Both the position numbers and the translations under genes were made by a program. Below, one piece after another: positions 56,368 to 64,000 of a stretch of DNA of 64,000 nucleotides. Below the pieces are notes generated by a model. It was not told the origin of the DNA, searched no databases, and worked only from the letters and a program-made list of their open reading frames with translations. Position 1 is the first letter of the stretch. Each line of letters starts with the position of its first letter. The DNA comes from Marinobacterium aestuarii (GTDB lineage Bacteria; Pseudomonadota; Gammaproteobacteria; Pseudomonadales; Balneatricaceae), in NCBI RefSeq assembly GCF_001651805.1, contig NZ_CP015839.1, positions 3,286,001 to 3,350,000 on the forward strand, given 5' to 3'.

Positions 56368-57990
56368 ATGACCACGGACCTGTCTCAACTCTTTCCCGCC
56401 GCAGCGGATATACCTGCAGAGTTTCAAGCCGAAGGCCCGATCACCCAGCGCGAATACCTGGTCAATGGCGAACTTGTCCAGTGGGACGGGGATCTTGCAC
56501 CGGTCAAGAGCCCGATTTTCCTGCGCCAGCCCGACGGCACCCTGCAGCAGGCGATCCTCGGTAGCACCCCTTTGCTGAATGCTGATGCCGCCCTGCAGGC
56601 ACTGGACAGCGCCGTTAGCGCTTACGACCTGGGTCAGGGTGCCTGGCCTACCATGACGGTTGCGCAGCGCATCGGACACGTTGAAAATTTCCTAAATAAA
56701 ATGAAACCACAACGCGACGCCGTCGTGCGTCTGCTGATGTGGGAAATTGGCAAGAACCGGGCCGATTCCGAAAAGGAATTTGACCGTACCTGTGATTACA
56801 TCGTTGATACCATTAATGCCCTCAAGGCACTGGATCGACGCTCAAGCCGCTTCGAAAACGAACAGGGCACCCTCGGCCAGATTCGCCGGGTGCCGCTGGG
56901 CGTGGCGCTGTGTATGGGTCCTTATAACTACCCGCTGAATGAAACCTTCACCACCCTGATTCCGGCCCTGATCATGGGCAACACAGTAGTGTTCAAGCCG
57001 GCCAAGTTCGGTGTGCTGCTGATACGCCCGCTGCTCGAAGCCTTCCGCGACAGCTTCCCGCCCGGCGTGATCAACATCATCTACGGCCGTGGCCGTGAAA
57101 CCGTGGGTGCGCTGATGGAATCCGGCAAGGTGGATGTATTCGCCTTTATCGGTACCAACAAGGGCGCCAGCGATCTGAAAAAGCTGCACCCCAAACCCCA
57201 CCGCCTGCGTGCAGCCCTGGGGCTGGATGCCAAGAACCCCGGCATAGTGCTGCCCGATGTCGATCTGGATAACGCCGTCAATGAATGCGTGACCGGCTCG
57301 CTGTCCTTTAACGGCCAGCGCTGCACCGCCCTGAAAATCCTCTTCGTACACCGCAGCATCGTCGATGACTTCGTCAGCCGCTTCGTCGCCAGGATGGCAA
57401 CGCTCAAGGCCGGCATGCCCTGGGAGGCTGGCGTGACTCTGACACCGCTGCCTGAACCCGGCAAGACCGAGTTCCTCACCAACCTGCTGGCGGATGCCTG
57501 CAGCAAGGGTGCCCAAATCATGAACGAACAGGGTGGAACAACCCTGGAAACCTTCTTCTGCCCGGCACTGCTGTACCCGGTGTCGGCCGAAATGCGCGTC
57601 TACAACGAAGAGCAGTTCGGCCCCATAGTGCCGGTCGTGCCCTACGATGACCTGAGCGAAGTAGTCGAGTATGTGCGCAGCTCCAATTTCGGCCAGCAGC
57701 TCAGCCTGTTCGGCCGCGATGCCAAACAGATGGCGCGCATGATCGATGCCTGCGTCAATCAGGTGGGGCGCATCAACCTCAACGCCCAGTGCCAGCGCGG
57801 GCCCGATTCCTTCCCGTTCAACGGCCGCAAGGACTCGGCCGAAGGCACCCTGTCGGTCTCCGACGCCCTGCGGGTCTTCTCCATCCGCACCCTGGTGGCG
57901 GCAAAAGATACTGCGGACAGCAAGGCACTGATCGGCAGCATTATCCGCGACCGCGAATCCAGCTTCCTGTCGACCGACTATATCTTCTGA
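56368..57990 (+). CDS. gapN: GapN-type NADP-dependent glyceraldehyde-3-phosphate dehydrogenase
   Basis: A 540-residue aldehyde-dehydrogenase-superfamily enzyme, non-phosphorylating. It takes glyceraldehyde 3-phosphate directly to 3-phosphoglycerate. Nucleophile C319 is in SFNGQRCTALK; the substrate-entry motif PYNYPLNETFT is present. The canonical ELGGK general-base motif reads GLDAK (285-289), with Asp instead of Glu nearby. The ATG at 56368 lies 8 nt after GGAGGG and is preferred to the ATG at 56362. With tpiA and eno it forms a short-cut from dihydroxyacetone phosphate to phosphoenolpyruvate that skips ATP-yielding steps but makes NADPH. Confidence 0.87.
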   Translation: MTTDLSQLFPAAADIPAEFQAEGPITQREYLVNGELVQWDGDLAPVKSPIFLRQPDGTLQQAILGSTPLLNADAALQALDSAVSAYDLGQGAWPTMTVAQRIGHVENFLNKMKPQRDAVVRLLMWEIGKNRADSEKEFDRTCDYIVDTINALKALDRRSSRFENEQGTLGQIRRVPLGVALCMGPYNYPLNETFTTLIPALIMGNTVVFKPAKFGVLLIRPLLEAFRDSFPPGVINIIYGRGRETVGALMESGKVDVFAFIGTNKGASDLKKLHPKPHRLRAALGLDAKNPGIVLPDVDLDNAVNECVTGSLSFNGQRCTALKILFVHRSIVDDFVSRFVARMATLKAGMPWEAGVTLTPLPEPGKTEFLTNLLADACSKGAQIMNEQGGTTLETFFCPALLYPVSAEMRVYNEEQFGPIVPVVPYDDLSEVVEYVRSSNFGQQLSLFGRDAKQMARMIDACVNQVGRINLNAQCQRGPDSFPFNGRKDSAEGTLSVSDALRVFSIRTLVAAKDTADSKALIGSIIRDRESSFLSTDYIF

Positions 57991-58050
57991 TGGCTTAACC
58001 CTTCGGCGTCAGCCTCTGAGCGCCGCGACGGTACAGTCGGAATGATGCAA

Positions 58051-58091
58051 AAAAGGCCCCGCCCTGGTGTTCAGCTACGGCGGGGCCTTTT
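58051..58091 (+). terminator. Terminator after gapN
   Basis: Perfect 13-bp stem AAAAGGCCCCGCC (58051-58063) with GGCGGGGCCTTTT (58079-58091). It works in both directions and also faces the leftward gene ending at 58161. Confidence 0.85.
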
Positions 58092-58094
58092 GGC

Positions 58095-58117
58095 ATTCGT
58101 GATTCGTGATTCGTGAT
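58095..58117. repeat. Heptamer repeat, about three copies of CGTGATT
   Basis: ATT plus two full units and a partial unit just past the gapN terminator. Related in sequence to the GTGATTG array at 12136. Confidence 0.8.
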
Positions 58118-58160
58118 CAGCGTGCAGGGGTAAGGAGAAAGTTGTCTTTTTTGCTGGGCA

Positions 58161-58901
58161 TCAATTCCCCAGGCAACGCTTAATGATCGATTCGGTGTAG
58201 GCAATACGACTCAGCAGTGACTGATCCGCCCCTTGCCTGAAGGCCGTCAGCATCTTGAACACAGGCTCCGCCATAGACGTATCGGCGACACCTTTATCGA
58301 ACAGGCGACCTATGGCCATCACGATACGGTATTTAACATGCAGTCGGGTGACTTGATCGACAACTCGCATCAACAGCTCCAAATCACCGGCCTCTGGCAG
58401 CGTGTGGGATGCGGCGGCCAGCGCCAGAATCAGCCCTTCATTCTGCTGCTGAATTAGCAGCTCTCGCGCCACGTCTTTCGTAACCACGATATCCGCCATC
58501 TTCAGAGCAGCGGTATCTTTCAGATTCACCCGCTGCGACCAGTCCTTGTGCTCGATCATCAGGTACTCATTCGCCAACCTTAACAGCTCGGCATCAAGCT
58601 GCTGACTCTGCGCCTTTGATGCCCTGAAACCAGGCTCTTGCGACACCCCCAGCGCTTGCAGCGTCAGCGATTTCGTCTGTTCCTGATCGACCTCCAGCGA
58701 TTCAATCCGGGATCTGAACTCCAGACCTTCCTTGCTGATAGAGACATCGGTACCAGGATCTCCGATGCGGGACGACAAAGCATCCAGCAACCGACCCACC
58801 GGCTCGCGCAGGTAATAGAGCACAACAAGCACTGCCGCCGGCCACACCAGCGCCGCAGCAAGATGCACACACTGCTCCACAAATCGAATAAAGGCATCCA
58901 T
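58161..58901 (-). CDS. Membrane-anchored protein of unknown function
   Basis: A 246-residue protein. One N-terminal membrane helix (about residues 11-31) is followed by a charged helical region and a C-terminal all-alpha domain. I recognise no family. The ATG at 58901 has GGAGG 10 nt upstream, deciding the start over longer frames. It lies between the glycolytic cluster and the accessory region. Confidence 0.72.
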   Translation of the reverse strand: MDAFIRFVEQCVHLAAALVWPAAVLVVLYYLREPVGRLLDALSSRIGDPGTDVSISKEGLEFRSRIESLEVDQEQTKSLTLQALGVSQEPGFRASKAQSQQLDAELLRLANEYLMIEHKDWSQRVNLKDTAALKMADIVVTKDVARELLIQQQNEGLILALAAASHTLPEAGDLELLMRVVDQVTRLHVKYRIVMAIGRLFDKGVADTSMAEPVFKMLTAFRQGADQSLLSRIAYTESIIKRCLGN

Positions 58902-59357
58902 CGTTGCAAAACCTCCGCCTCGACAGCCGACCCGCCGCATTGAACACACACCCGACACAGTCATCCACTATATCTGCAGCCTAGCAGCCTGTCAGACTTA
59001 ACACTGATCTACTGCAGCAGAAAAGGATCTATTGGCAGATAGATCCTATGTGCAGAAAGTACGTGCCGGGAACTTGATGCATCGATTAGCAGACAAGCAC
59101 TAACAGCACCGAGCCGACAGTAGCACTATCGTCCTGATTCGATTCGTTTCAAACTAAAGCTCGGAAAGCCATGCAGAAATACAACCGCACAGCCAACAAC
59201 GCCCCTGACAAACACCGGGAGTCCGGCGCCCTTATTATCGAAAAAACGATAATCAGGAACCCACTGCCCGGCTCGTACTACGCTGCTATCAGACTACACT
59301 GGGCCTTGGCCAACCGATTTTTTAGCAGGATTTCAGATTCCGCAAACGGCGGTCGAC
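58902..59357. other. Non-coding region before the interrupted nuclease gene
   Basis: About 456 bp. It contains the second copy of the interspersed motif (58987-59012) and a perfect hairpin GGATCTAT-TGGCAG-ATAGATCC (59025-59046). A 115-residue frame at 59171-59518 overlaps the IS end and looks spurious. Confidence 0.6.
58987..59012. repeat. Interspersed intergenic motif, copy 2
   Basis: Differs from copy 1 (683-708) at only two positions and ends in the same GACTTAACACTGATCTAC. Confidence 0.75.
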
Positions 59358-59453
59358 ATGCCCTTTCGCTCGCAATTGAAGTTCTGGAAAACCGCAGATC
59401 GAAGCCGGACGATCGACAATATACTAGCGCTGCAGGACTGTTTGAAAAGCAGT

Positions 59454-59462
59454 GTTCCTCGA
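59454..59462. repeat. Target-site duplication of IS256 element (GTTCCTCGA)
   Basis: The same nine bases occur directly after the element at 60842-60850. Confidence 0.9.
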
Positions 59463-60841
59463 GAGTTATGGTGATTTCTGGTGTACGGGGAGATAGGAGG
59501 GATGGCGTATCCTGTTGATTGATCACGACCAAGATCTCAATCAACAGAGGTGATACGCCATGACCGATTTTACCCTGAGGGCTCTTTCACAACCAGAGGC
59601 ACAGGCAGTAGATCCGCTGACCGAGCTATTGCGTGCAGGGGCACGTGAACTGATCGCACAAGCCGTCGAAGCCGAGCTTCAGGGGCTTCTGAATCAGCAC
59701 GCCGAATCCCGGCTCCCAGATGGCCGCCAGGCCGTGGTTCGCAATGGCTATTTGCCTGAACGTACCGTCCAGACCGGCCTCGGTGATGTCGAGATCAAGG
59801 TGCCCAAGGTGCGGGACCGAAGCGGCTCCGGGATTCGATTCAACAGCGCGCTACTGCCGCCGTACCTGAAGCGGGCCCGGAGTGTCGAGGAGTTGTTGCC
59901 CTGGCTGTACTTGAAGGGCATCTCCACCGGAGATTTTCAGGACTCACTGGCCGCGCTGTTGGGTGATCAGGCCAAGGGGCTATCGGCCAATACGATCTCC
60001 CGACTCAAGAGCCAATGGCTCGAAGAGCACCAGCAATGGCGGCAACGGGACCTGGCGAGCTCGCGCTATGTGTACTGGTGGGCCGACGGCGTGCACAGCA
60101 ACGTCCGGATGGATGATCGCCTCTGCCTGCTGGTGATCATTGGCGTCACCGAGCACGGCCGCAAGGAATTGGTTGCGGTAGAAGACGGCTACCGGGAGTC
60201 GACGGCAAGCTGGGAGGAGTTACTGCAGGGTCTGCGCGAGCGTGGCTTGGAAACCGCGCCGAAGCTGGCGATTGGCGATGGCGCACTGGGGTTCTGGAAA
60301 GCACTGACCAAAACGTATCCTGCCAGCCGGCACCAGCGCTGCTGGGTCCACAAGACGGCGAATGTACTGAACAAGCTGCCCAAATCCATGCAACCCAAAG
60401 TGAAAGAAGCGCTTCACGATATCTGGATGGCCGAGACGCGTGACGCGGCCAAGGTGGCATTTGATCGGGCGCTGACCCGGTTCAGTAGCAAGTACCCCAA
60501 AGCCATGGATTGCCTGGCCAAGGACCGGGAAGAGCTGCTGGCGTTCTACGACTTCCCGGCGGAGCACTGGGTGCATATCCGGACCACTAACCCGATCGAA
60601 TCGACTTTCGCCACGGTAAGGTTGCGCACCAAGCGGACGCGTAACTGCGGCTCAAGGGACACGACGCTGGCGATGGTCTACAAGCTGTTGGAGTCGGCAC
60701 AGAAAAACTGGAAACGGATCAAGGGATTTAATCTGCTGACCCTCGTGGTCAACAACGTGAAGTTCAAGGATGGTGAGCAAGTAAAGGATCAGTCAGACAG
60801 GAACGCCGCCTGACGCCGTACACCAGATTTGACAATAACTC
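59463..60841 (+). mobile_element. IS256-family insertion sequence
   Basis: A 1379-bp element. Terminal inverted repeats of 25 bp start GAGTTAT at both ends and share TCTGGTGTACG at their inner ends (59463-59487 and 60817-60841). It is bounded by 9-bp GTTCCTCGA duplications and carries one intact transposase gene. Confidence 0.93.
59560..60813 (+). CDS. IS256-family transposase
   Basis: A 417-residue mutator-type DDE transposase: first Asp in [10 protein letters not shown], second in [13 protein letters not shown], Glu in [13 protein letters not shown], with the Cx2H-like [15 protein letters not shown]. The frame is intact, so the element may still move. Confidence 0.95.
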   Translation: MTDFTLRALSQPEAQAVDPLTELLRAGARELIAQAVEAELQGLLNQHAESRLPDGRQAVVRNGYLPERTVQTGLGDVEIKVPKVRDRSGSGIRFNSALLPPYLKRARSVEELLPWLYLKGISTGDFQDSLAALLGDQAKGLSANTISRLKSQWLEEHQQWRQRDLASSRYVYWWADGVHSNVRMDDRLCLLVIIGVTEHGRKELVAVEDGYRESTASWEELLQGLRERGLETAPKLAIGDGALGFWKALTKTYPASRHQRCWVHKTANVLNKLPKSMQPKVKEALHDIWMAETRDAAKVAFDRALTRFSSKYPKAMDCLAKDREELLAFYDFPAEHWVHIRTTNPIESTFATVRLRTKRTRNCGSRDTTLAMVYKLLESAQKNWKRIKGFNLLTLVVNNVKFKDGEQVKDQSDRNAA

Positions 60842-60990
60842 GTTCCTCGACGAACACTGGTCGAAACCCTGCTGTTGGCGATCTGGCACCAGCGCGATTT
60901 CGATGCCAATAAATTCAAGCAGGGGCCGCGTATCCCGGAGTCATATTTTATATCGCCGAAGTTATCTCCGCCTTCGACTTGGTTGCGCTA

Positions 60991-61581
60991 CGTTCCAGCC
61001 CGCGATAACCGGGCAGTGGCGTACTCAAGAACTGCCATGACTCAAGGGGAAGCTAGCTTGAGCCCAGCCCCCTGAGCCATCTCAATACTTTATCTCAGGC
61101 CGAGAAACGACAAGATGACTAGGATAATTACGACTGCGCCGACGAGGTAGACGATGCTGTTCATGGAATTTACCTTCTTTTAGGTCAAAAGATTGCAATA
61201 AGTGCTAAGAACGAACCATTACGCTCTAGCCCTTACTCTACCCTTCCAATTTCAACCGTACGGTACGCTGGCGCACACAGTACCCGACAATCTGTGGGCC
61301 GGGATCGCCCCCCACCACCACAGACCTGACCCTGCCCCCAAACAAGCAGAAAAATTCAACCTACAGAAAAGGAGACTAATAATCACAACCTGTGATTGGC
61401 AGAAGGTCACCGTGGCTGGTTGTAATGTACGGCTTTTCGAAGAAAATACCCCACTCCCGCCAATGACGAAAAATATAAAGTTCCACCCATGTCATTGAAC
61501 TACCCTGCTACCCATCTACTTGATACACACGGGGAACCTACTTGCCCGCCAGATTAATAACAGAACATTTAGGGTATAACA
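60991..61581. other. Mostly non-coding stretch with one micro-gene
   Basis: Apart from the 24-residue gene at 61090-61164, the only frame (61202-61498, 98 residues) has no family resemblance and atypical composition. No other signal seen. Confidence 0.55.
61090..61164 (-). CDS. 24-residue hydrophobic micro-protein
   Basis: ATG at 61164 with GAAGG 8 nt upstream, stop TAA at 61090-61092. The product is one membrane helix (IVYLVGAVVIILVILSFLG) with a short basic end. Similar one-helix proteins ending in SFLGLR occur in my memory as conserved small proteins in proteobacteria, but no function is known to me. Confidence 0.6.
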   Translation of the reverse strand: MNSIVYLVGAVVIILVILSFLGLR

Positions 61582-61863
61582 TCAAAGAACTGAGGTGCCT
61601 GCAATTTCCATTACCGAATTAGCATTAGCGCGCTCAATAATTTTGAGCAAGGCAGATTGAATAACCTCATTTTCTCTGGCGTCAGTTTCACTCACAAACC
61701 GTTCCTCTTGAACTTCAGCACCTTCTTCCAAAGTAAATTGAATAACTACCTCGGTAGCACAATCAGAACTCTTTCCAAAGTACTTCAATGTAATTTGAGG
61801 ATAACCTTTAAAACCTTTATTTACCTGTTTCGCAATTCGTTTTTTAGCTTTATCCACATTCAT
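61582..61863 (-). CDS. Small conserved-looking protein of unknown function
   Basis: A 93-residue soluble protein with a basic N-terminus (DKAKKRIAKQVNKGFKGYP) and a beta-rich middle (ATEVVIQFTLEEGAEVQEERF) followed by a helix (VIQSALLKIIERAN). It reads like a real, folded protein. Its codon use is more AT-rich than the catabolic genes. No family assigned. Confidence 0.62.
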   Translation of the reverse strand: MNVDKAKKRIAKQVNKGFKGYPQITLKYFGKSSDCATEVVIQFTLEEGAEVQEERFVSETDARENEVIQSALLKIIERANANSVMEIAGTSVL

Positions 61864-61962
61864 ACAGAATCCTTGAAACCACTTAAACAGTAAAAATATA
61901 GCGTATCAAACTCCGGCCAGATGAAGTTGGCGGCTTTCTGGAACAGAAATGTACCACTTTAC

Positions 61963-61966
61963 TTGG
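61963..61966. repeat. Target-site duplication of IS5 copy 2 (TTGG)
   Basis: TTGG directly left of the element is repeated at 63254-63257, different from the ACAA of copy 1. So each copy inserted on its own. Confidence 0.8.
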
Positions 61967-63253
61967 GGGCGCCTCGAAAAACCTCGCCGACCAGCTGTAC
62001 CCTTGGGTAAAATTCACAGCGTCTGATACAGCCACGGACTGACACCGATGAAGAAGCTACGCAGCGCCCTCAAGACCGATTTGTTTGCCGCCGATCAGCA
62101 CCGGGAGAAGATCGACCGCCTGGGCGATCCGCTGGCGGAGATCAATCTGCACATCGACTTTTCTGCCCTGGCGGCGGCCGTTGATCAAGTTGCGCCGCGT
62201 CCGGTCAGCTCGCAGGGTGGCAGGCCTCCCTTCCCGACGGAGACGATGGTGCGAATTCTGGTACTCAAACGGCTATACAACCTGTCCGACGAGCAGATGG
62301 AATACCAACTGCTGGACCGCATGAGTTACCAGCGCTTTTGCGGACTCACGCAGATCAGTAATATTCCGGACCGCACCACGATCTGGACATTTGAGAACCG
62401 GATCGGTGAAGCCGGCGCCAGAGCCCTGTTTGACGGTGTAGCGGATCAACTGATGCGCCGGGGCTATATTGCGCGCGGCGGTCAAATTATCGATGCGACC
62501 CTGGTCCCTGCGCCCAAACAGCGTATTCGCAGTCATGAAAAAGACATCATCGAGCAGCAGGCCACGCCCGCCGACTGGAAGCCGGCCCAGCGCCGTCAGA
62601 AGGACCTGGATGCCACCTGGACCAAGAAACATGGCAAGAGCCACTTCGGCTATAAGCTGTCGATCAATGTAGACAAGCGCTATAAGGTGATCCGCGAAAT
62701 TGAGACCAGCACCGCCTCGGTGCATGACAGCCGTCACTTCGAGCAAGTACTGGATCCCTATAACACCAGCCGGAATGTCTACGCCGATCGCGGCTATGCC
62801 AGCCAGGCGCGGGAGGCGGATCTCAGGCAGCGTGGCAATCGCCCTGAAATTCAACGCAAAGGGGCGCGTAACCGTCCACTGTCCGACTGCCAGAAACGGC
62901 GCAACCACCGCATCGCCAAGATCCGCGCCCGGGTAGAGCATGTGTTCGGGGCCATCGAGCAGATGGGAGGCATGCTGATACGCACCATCGGTCAGGCACG
63001 GGCGAACATAAAAATGACGATGATGGCGACCTGCTACAACCTGAAGCGGTTGGTGTATTTACGCCGAGCCCGAATCGAGGCTTTCTGATGGCCGCCGTGG
63101 GTCGAATGGCGCCCAGCAGGCGTGATTCGAACCACGGATAGGCATCAAACTGATGAAATAAACCTTCATTTGCCGGGGAAATTACCCTGTTTTTGTCGTC
63201 GCCGTAGAGCTGTTGCTCAATTCAGCGAAAATCATCGGTTAATCGAGGTGCCC
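61967..63253 (+). mobile_element. IS5-family insertion sequence, copy 2
   Basis: A 1287-bp element nearly identical to 19449-20736 and in the same orientation. Left end GGGCGCCTCGAAAAACC carries one change against copy 1 (A to G at its fifth base); the right end is identical for its last 20 or so bases. The 3' non-coding part differs more than the transposase gene. Confidence 0.93.
62048..63088 (+). CDS. IS5-family transposase (copy 2)
   Basis: 346 residues, intact, with the same DDE motifs as copy 1. The first 500 or so bases of the gene are almost identical between copies, while silent differences cluster after about 62550. That suggests a partial gene conversion or two related but separate sources. 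Confidence 0.95.
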   Translation: MKKLRSALKTDLFAADQHREKIDRLGDPLAEINLHIDFSALAAAVDQVAPRPVSSQGGRPPFPTETMVRILVLKRLYNLSDEQMEYQLLDRMSYQRFCGLTQISNIPDRTTIWTFENRIGEAGARALFDGVADQLMRRGYIARGGQIIDATLVPAPKQRIRSHEKDIIEQQATPADWKPAQRRQKDLDATWTKKHGKSHFGYKLSINVDKRYKVIREIETSTASVHDSRHFEQVLDPYNTSRNVYADRGYASQAREADLRQRGNRPEIQRKGARNRPLSDCQKRRNHRIAKIRARVEHVFGAIEQMGGMLIRTIGQARANIKMTMMATCYNLKRLVYLRRARIEAF

Positions 63254-63262
63254 TTGGCTGAC

Positions 63263-63285
63263 TGTCGGATTTAACACAGGTCTAC
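63263..63285. repeat. Interspersed intergenic motif, copy 3
   Basis: TGTCGGATTTAACACAGG followed by TCTAC, six bases past the right duplication of IS5 copy 2. It is more diverged than copies 1 and 2. Confidence 0.5.
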
Positions 63286-63290
63286 TCGGC

Positions 63291-63620
63291 TCAGGCATCC
63301 AGCTTAGTCCTAGCCCCTGCATCCATGCAGTCGTGCGGGTAAGCCCGACAGACGGCTCGAGGCGCGCGGTCTGCCCCCTCAAGGTCGTGCGCCCTGACAG
63401 ACAGCAAACGCCATACCCACCAGGCGGCGATGGCCATGAGGGCATAAAGAGCCGTCCACACAGGGCCAAATACCCCTGGCGGCGGTGCCCAGTCCGGCTG
63501 GGCAAGCTGGCTGTAAAAAGGCTTGGCCTGAATCGAAGCCACGGCTCCAACGGCAGCCGCCGCAAAGCTCACAACCAGCCAGCCGACAAGCCCCAGCATC
63601 TGCTTTAACAGTGACCGCAT
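63291..63620 (-). pseudogene. tspO: Truncated TspO/MBR-family gene
   Basis: The first about 71 residues are a good TspO start: membrane helix, PFYSQLAQPDWAPPPGVFGPVW and TALYALMAIAAWWVWR. A full protein has about 150-160 residues and five helices. Here the frame then runs into unrelated sequence (Arg/Ala/Asp-rich) and stops after 109 residues. The lost part lies toward the interspersed motif and IS5 copy 2, so a deletion linked to that insertion is likely. Confidence 0.75.
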
Positions 63621-63777
63621 CAGAATCTCCGCTGACGATTTTATTTATTGACGCTCAATATGGAACACCTACTCCGTCGGAGCCTGAAGCATCGTACTCC
63701 ACAGCCTCACTGCGGACGTCGGAATTCGCTGCGCTCATTACCTACGAGTTGCAGCCTGTAGCCAGACCATATATGAA

Positions 63778-64000
63778 ATGAGCCTGCGAATTCCGGGAAG
63801 TGAGCCCCGGTCTAATTTCGAGGATGAGTCTGCGAATTCCGGGACACGGGGCAAAACCTCTGAGTTCGAGCAGACGGTTTATGTACCTGTCCACTTCGAC
63901 GAGGCCATATTAACCGTTCGCAGCGGGAATATCAGAACGGTTTCGACTCCCCTTATGAGCAGAGAATTGCTCCTGCATTCTCTGGCTACCGACCATCCAT
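63778..64000 (+). other. Open frame running off the right edge, doubtful
   Basis: An ATG at 63778 opens a frame to the window end (74 codons). No ribosome site is evident and no family is recognised. Its first part covers a direct repeat, CTGCGAATTCCGGGA at 63783-63797 and again near 63829-63843, which looks like repeat DNA rather than coding sequence. Region 63621-63777 shows nothing. Confidence 0.25.

Larger units (their letters stand above)
59358..60990 (+). pseudogene. Endonuclease/exonuclease/phosphatase-family gene split by IS256 and frameshifted
   Basis: If the IS and one copy of its 9-bp target duplication are removed, a single frame runs from the ATG at 59358 (35 codons to 59462) into 60851. 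The joined protein reads ...DCLKSSVPR|RTLVETLLLAIWHQRDFD... and on to GPRIPES. This matches the start of exonuclease/endonuclease/phosphatase proteins (consensus LLLATWNIRDFD, RLPESLYYIAEIIS). Near 60950 a lost base shifts the frame; in the next frame YIAEVISAFDLVAL continues to about 60990. After that the homology stops. So the gene was hit by an IS, a frameshift and a 3' loss. Confidence 0.72.

Noticed and set aside
59171-59518. 115-residue frame left of the IS256 element
   Set aside because: It runs into the IS end in a different frame from the interrupted nuclease gene, which explains the DNA better.
61202-61498. 98-residue plus-strand frame
   Set aside because: No family resemblance, poor start context and irregular composition.

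Overview
The window looks like chromosomal DNA of a GC-rich gammaproteobacterium, most likely a marine Oceanospirillales-type heterotroph. This is inferred from the style of the proteins and the mixture of catabolic operons, and no marker gene settles the genus. Almost all of it is sugar, organic-acid and polyamine catabolism, each block having its own transporter and its own regulator. No rRNA, tRNA or CRISPR array was seen.

Region by region. (a) 1-3085: agmatine deiminase (cut by the left edge), a putrescine-type aminotransferase and a divergent LuxR-type regulator. (b) 3267-9935: an IclR-regulated operon read leftward (acyl-CoA dehydrogenase, TctCBA-type tripartite tricarboxylate transporter, CaiB-type CoA transferase) for an unidentified organic acid. 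(c) 10290-14497: a PuuC-like aldehyde dehydrogenase, an M20 amidohydrolase and a TauE/SafE permease, with shared palindromic operator candidates linking this block to block (a). (d) 14537-19145: a Gfo/Idh/MocA oxidoreductase, a LacI regulator, a FabI-like reductase and a GAF-domain regulator without an output domain. (e) 19293-24000: an accessory island with a 17-copy heptamer array, an intact IS5-type element, a GIY-YIG nuclease gene, an AT-rich gene of unknown function, and about 1.1 kb of non-coding repeats. (f) 24053-33997: an inositol-type locus (IolG-like dehydrogenase, two TIM-barrel isomerases, LacI regulator, ABC importer, second oxidoreductase). (g) 34538-36161: kduD and kdgR. (h) 36345-42162: a LysR-controlled sulfatase plus a second TctCBA transporter. 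(i) 42249-53085: a complete Rhizobium-style L-rhamnose locus (rhaRSTPQ, mutarotase, kinase; divergent rhaD, rhaI). (j) 53923-57990: enolase, triose-phosphate isomerase and a GapN-type dehydrogenase. (k) 58161-64000: a second accessory region with an IS256 element that splits a nuclease-family gene, a second IS5 copy, a truncated tspO and small proteins.

How it fits together. Rhamnose enters through RhaSTPQ. The mutarotase, isomerase, kinase and the bifunctional aldolase/dehydrogenase turn it into dihydroxyacetone phosphate and lactate. TpiA, GapN and enolase in the next cluster supply most of the route from dihydroxyacetone phosphate to phosphoenolpyruvate. Agmatine deiminase, the aminotransferase and the PuuC-like dehydrogenase could together degrade agmatine and putrescine. 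Two separate operons pair TctCBA importers with the enzyme that presumably acts first on the imported acid (CoA transferase in one, sulfatase in the other). The two ends of the accessory DNA carry almost identical IS5 copies 42 kb apart in the same orientation, so everything between them is potentially a composite or recombination-prone segment.
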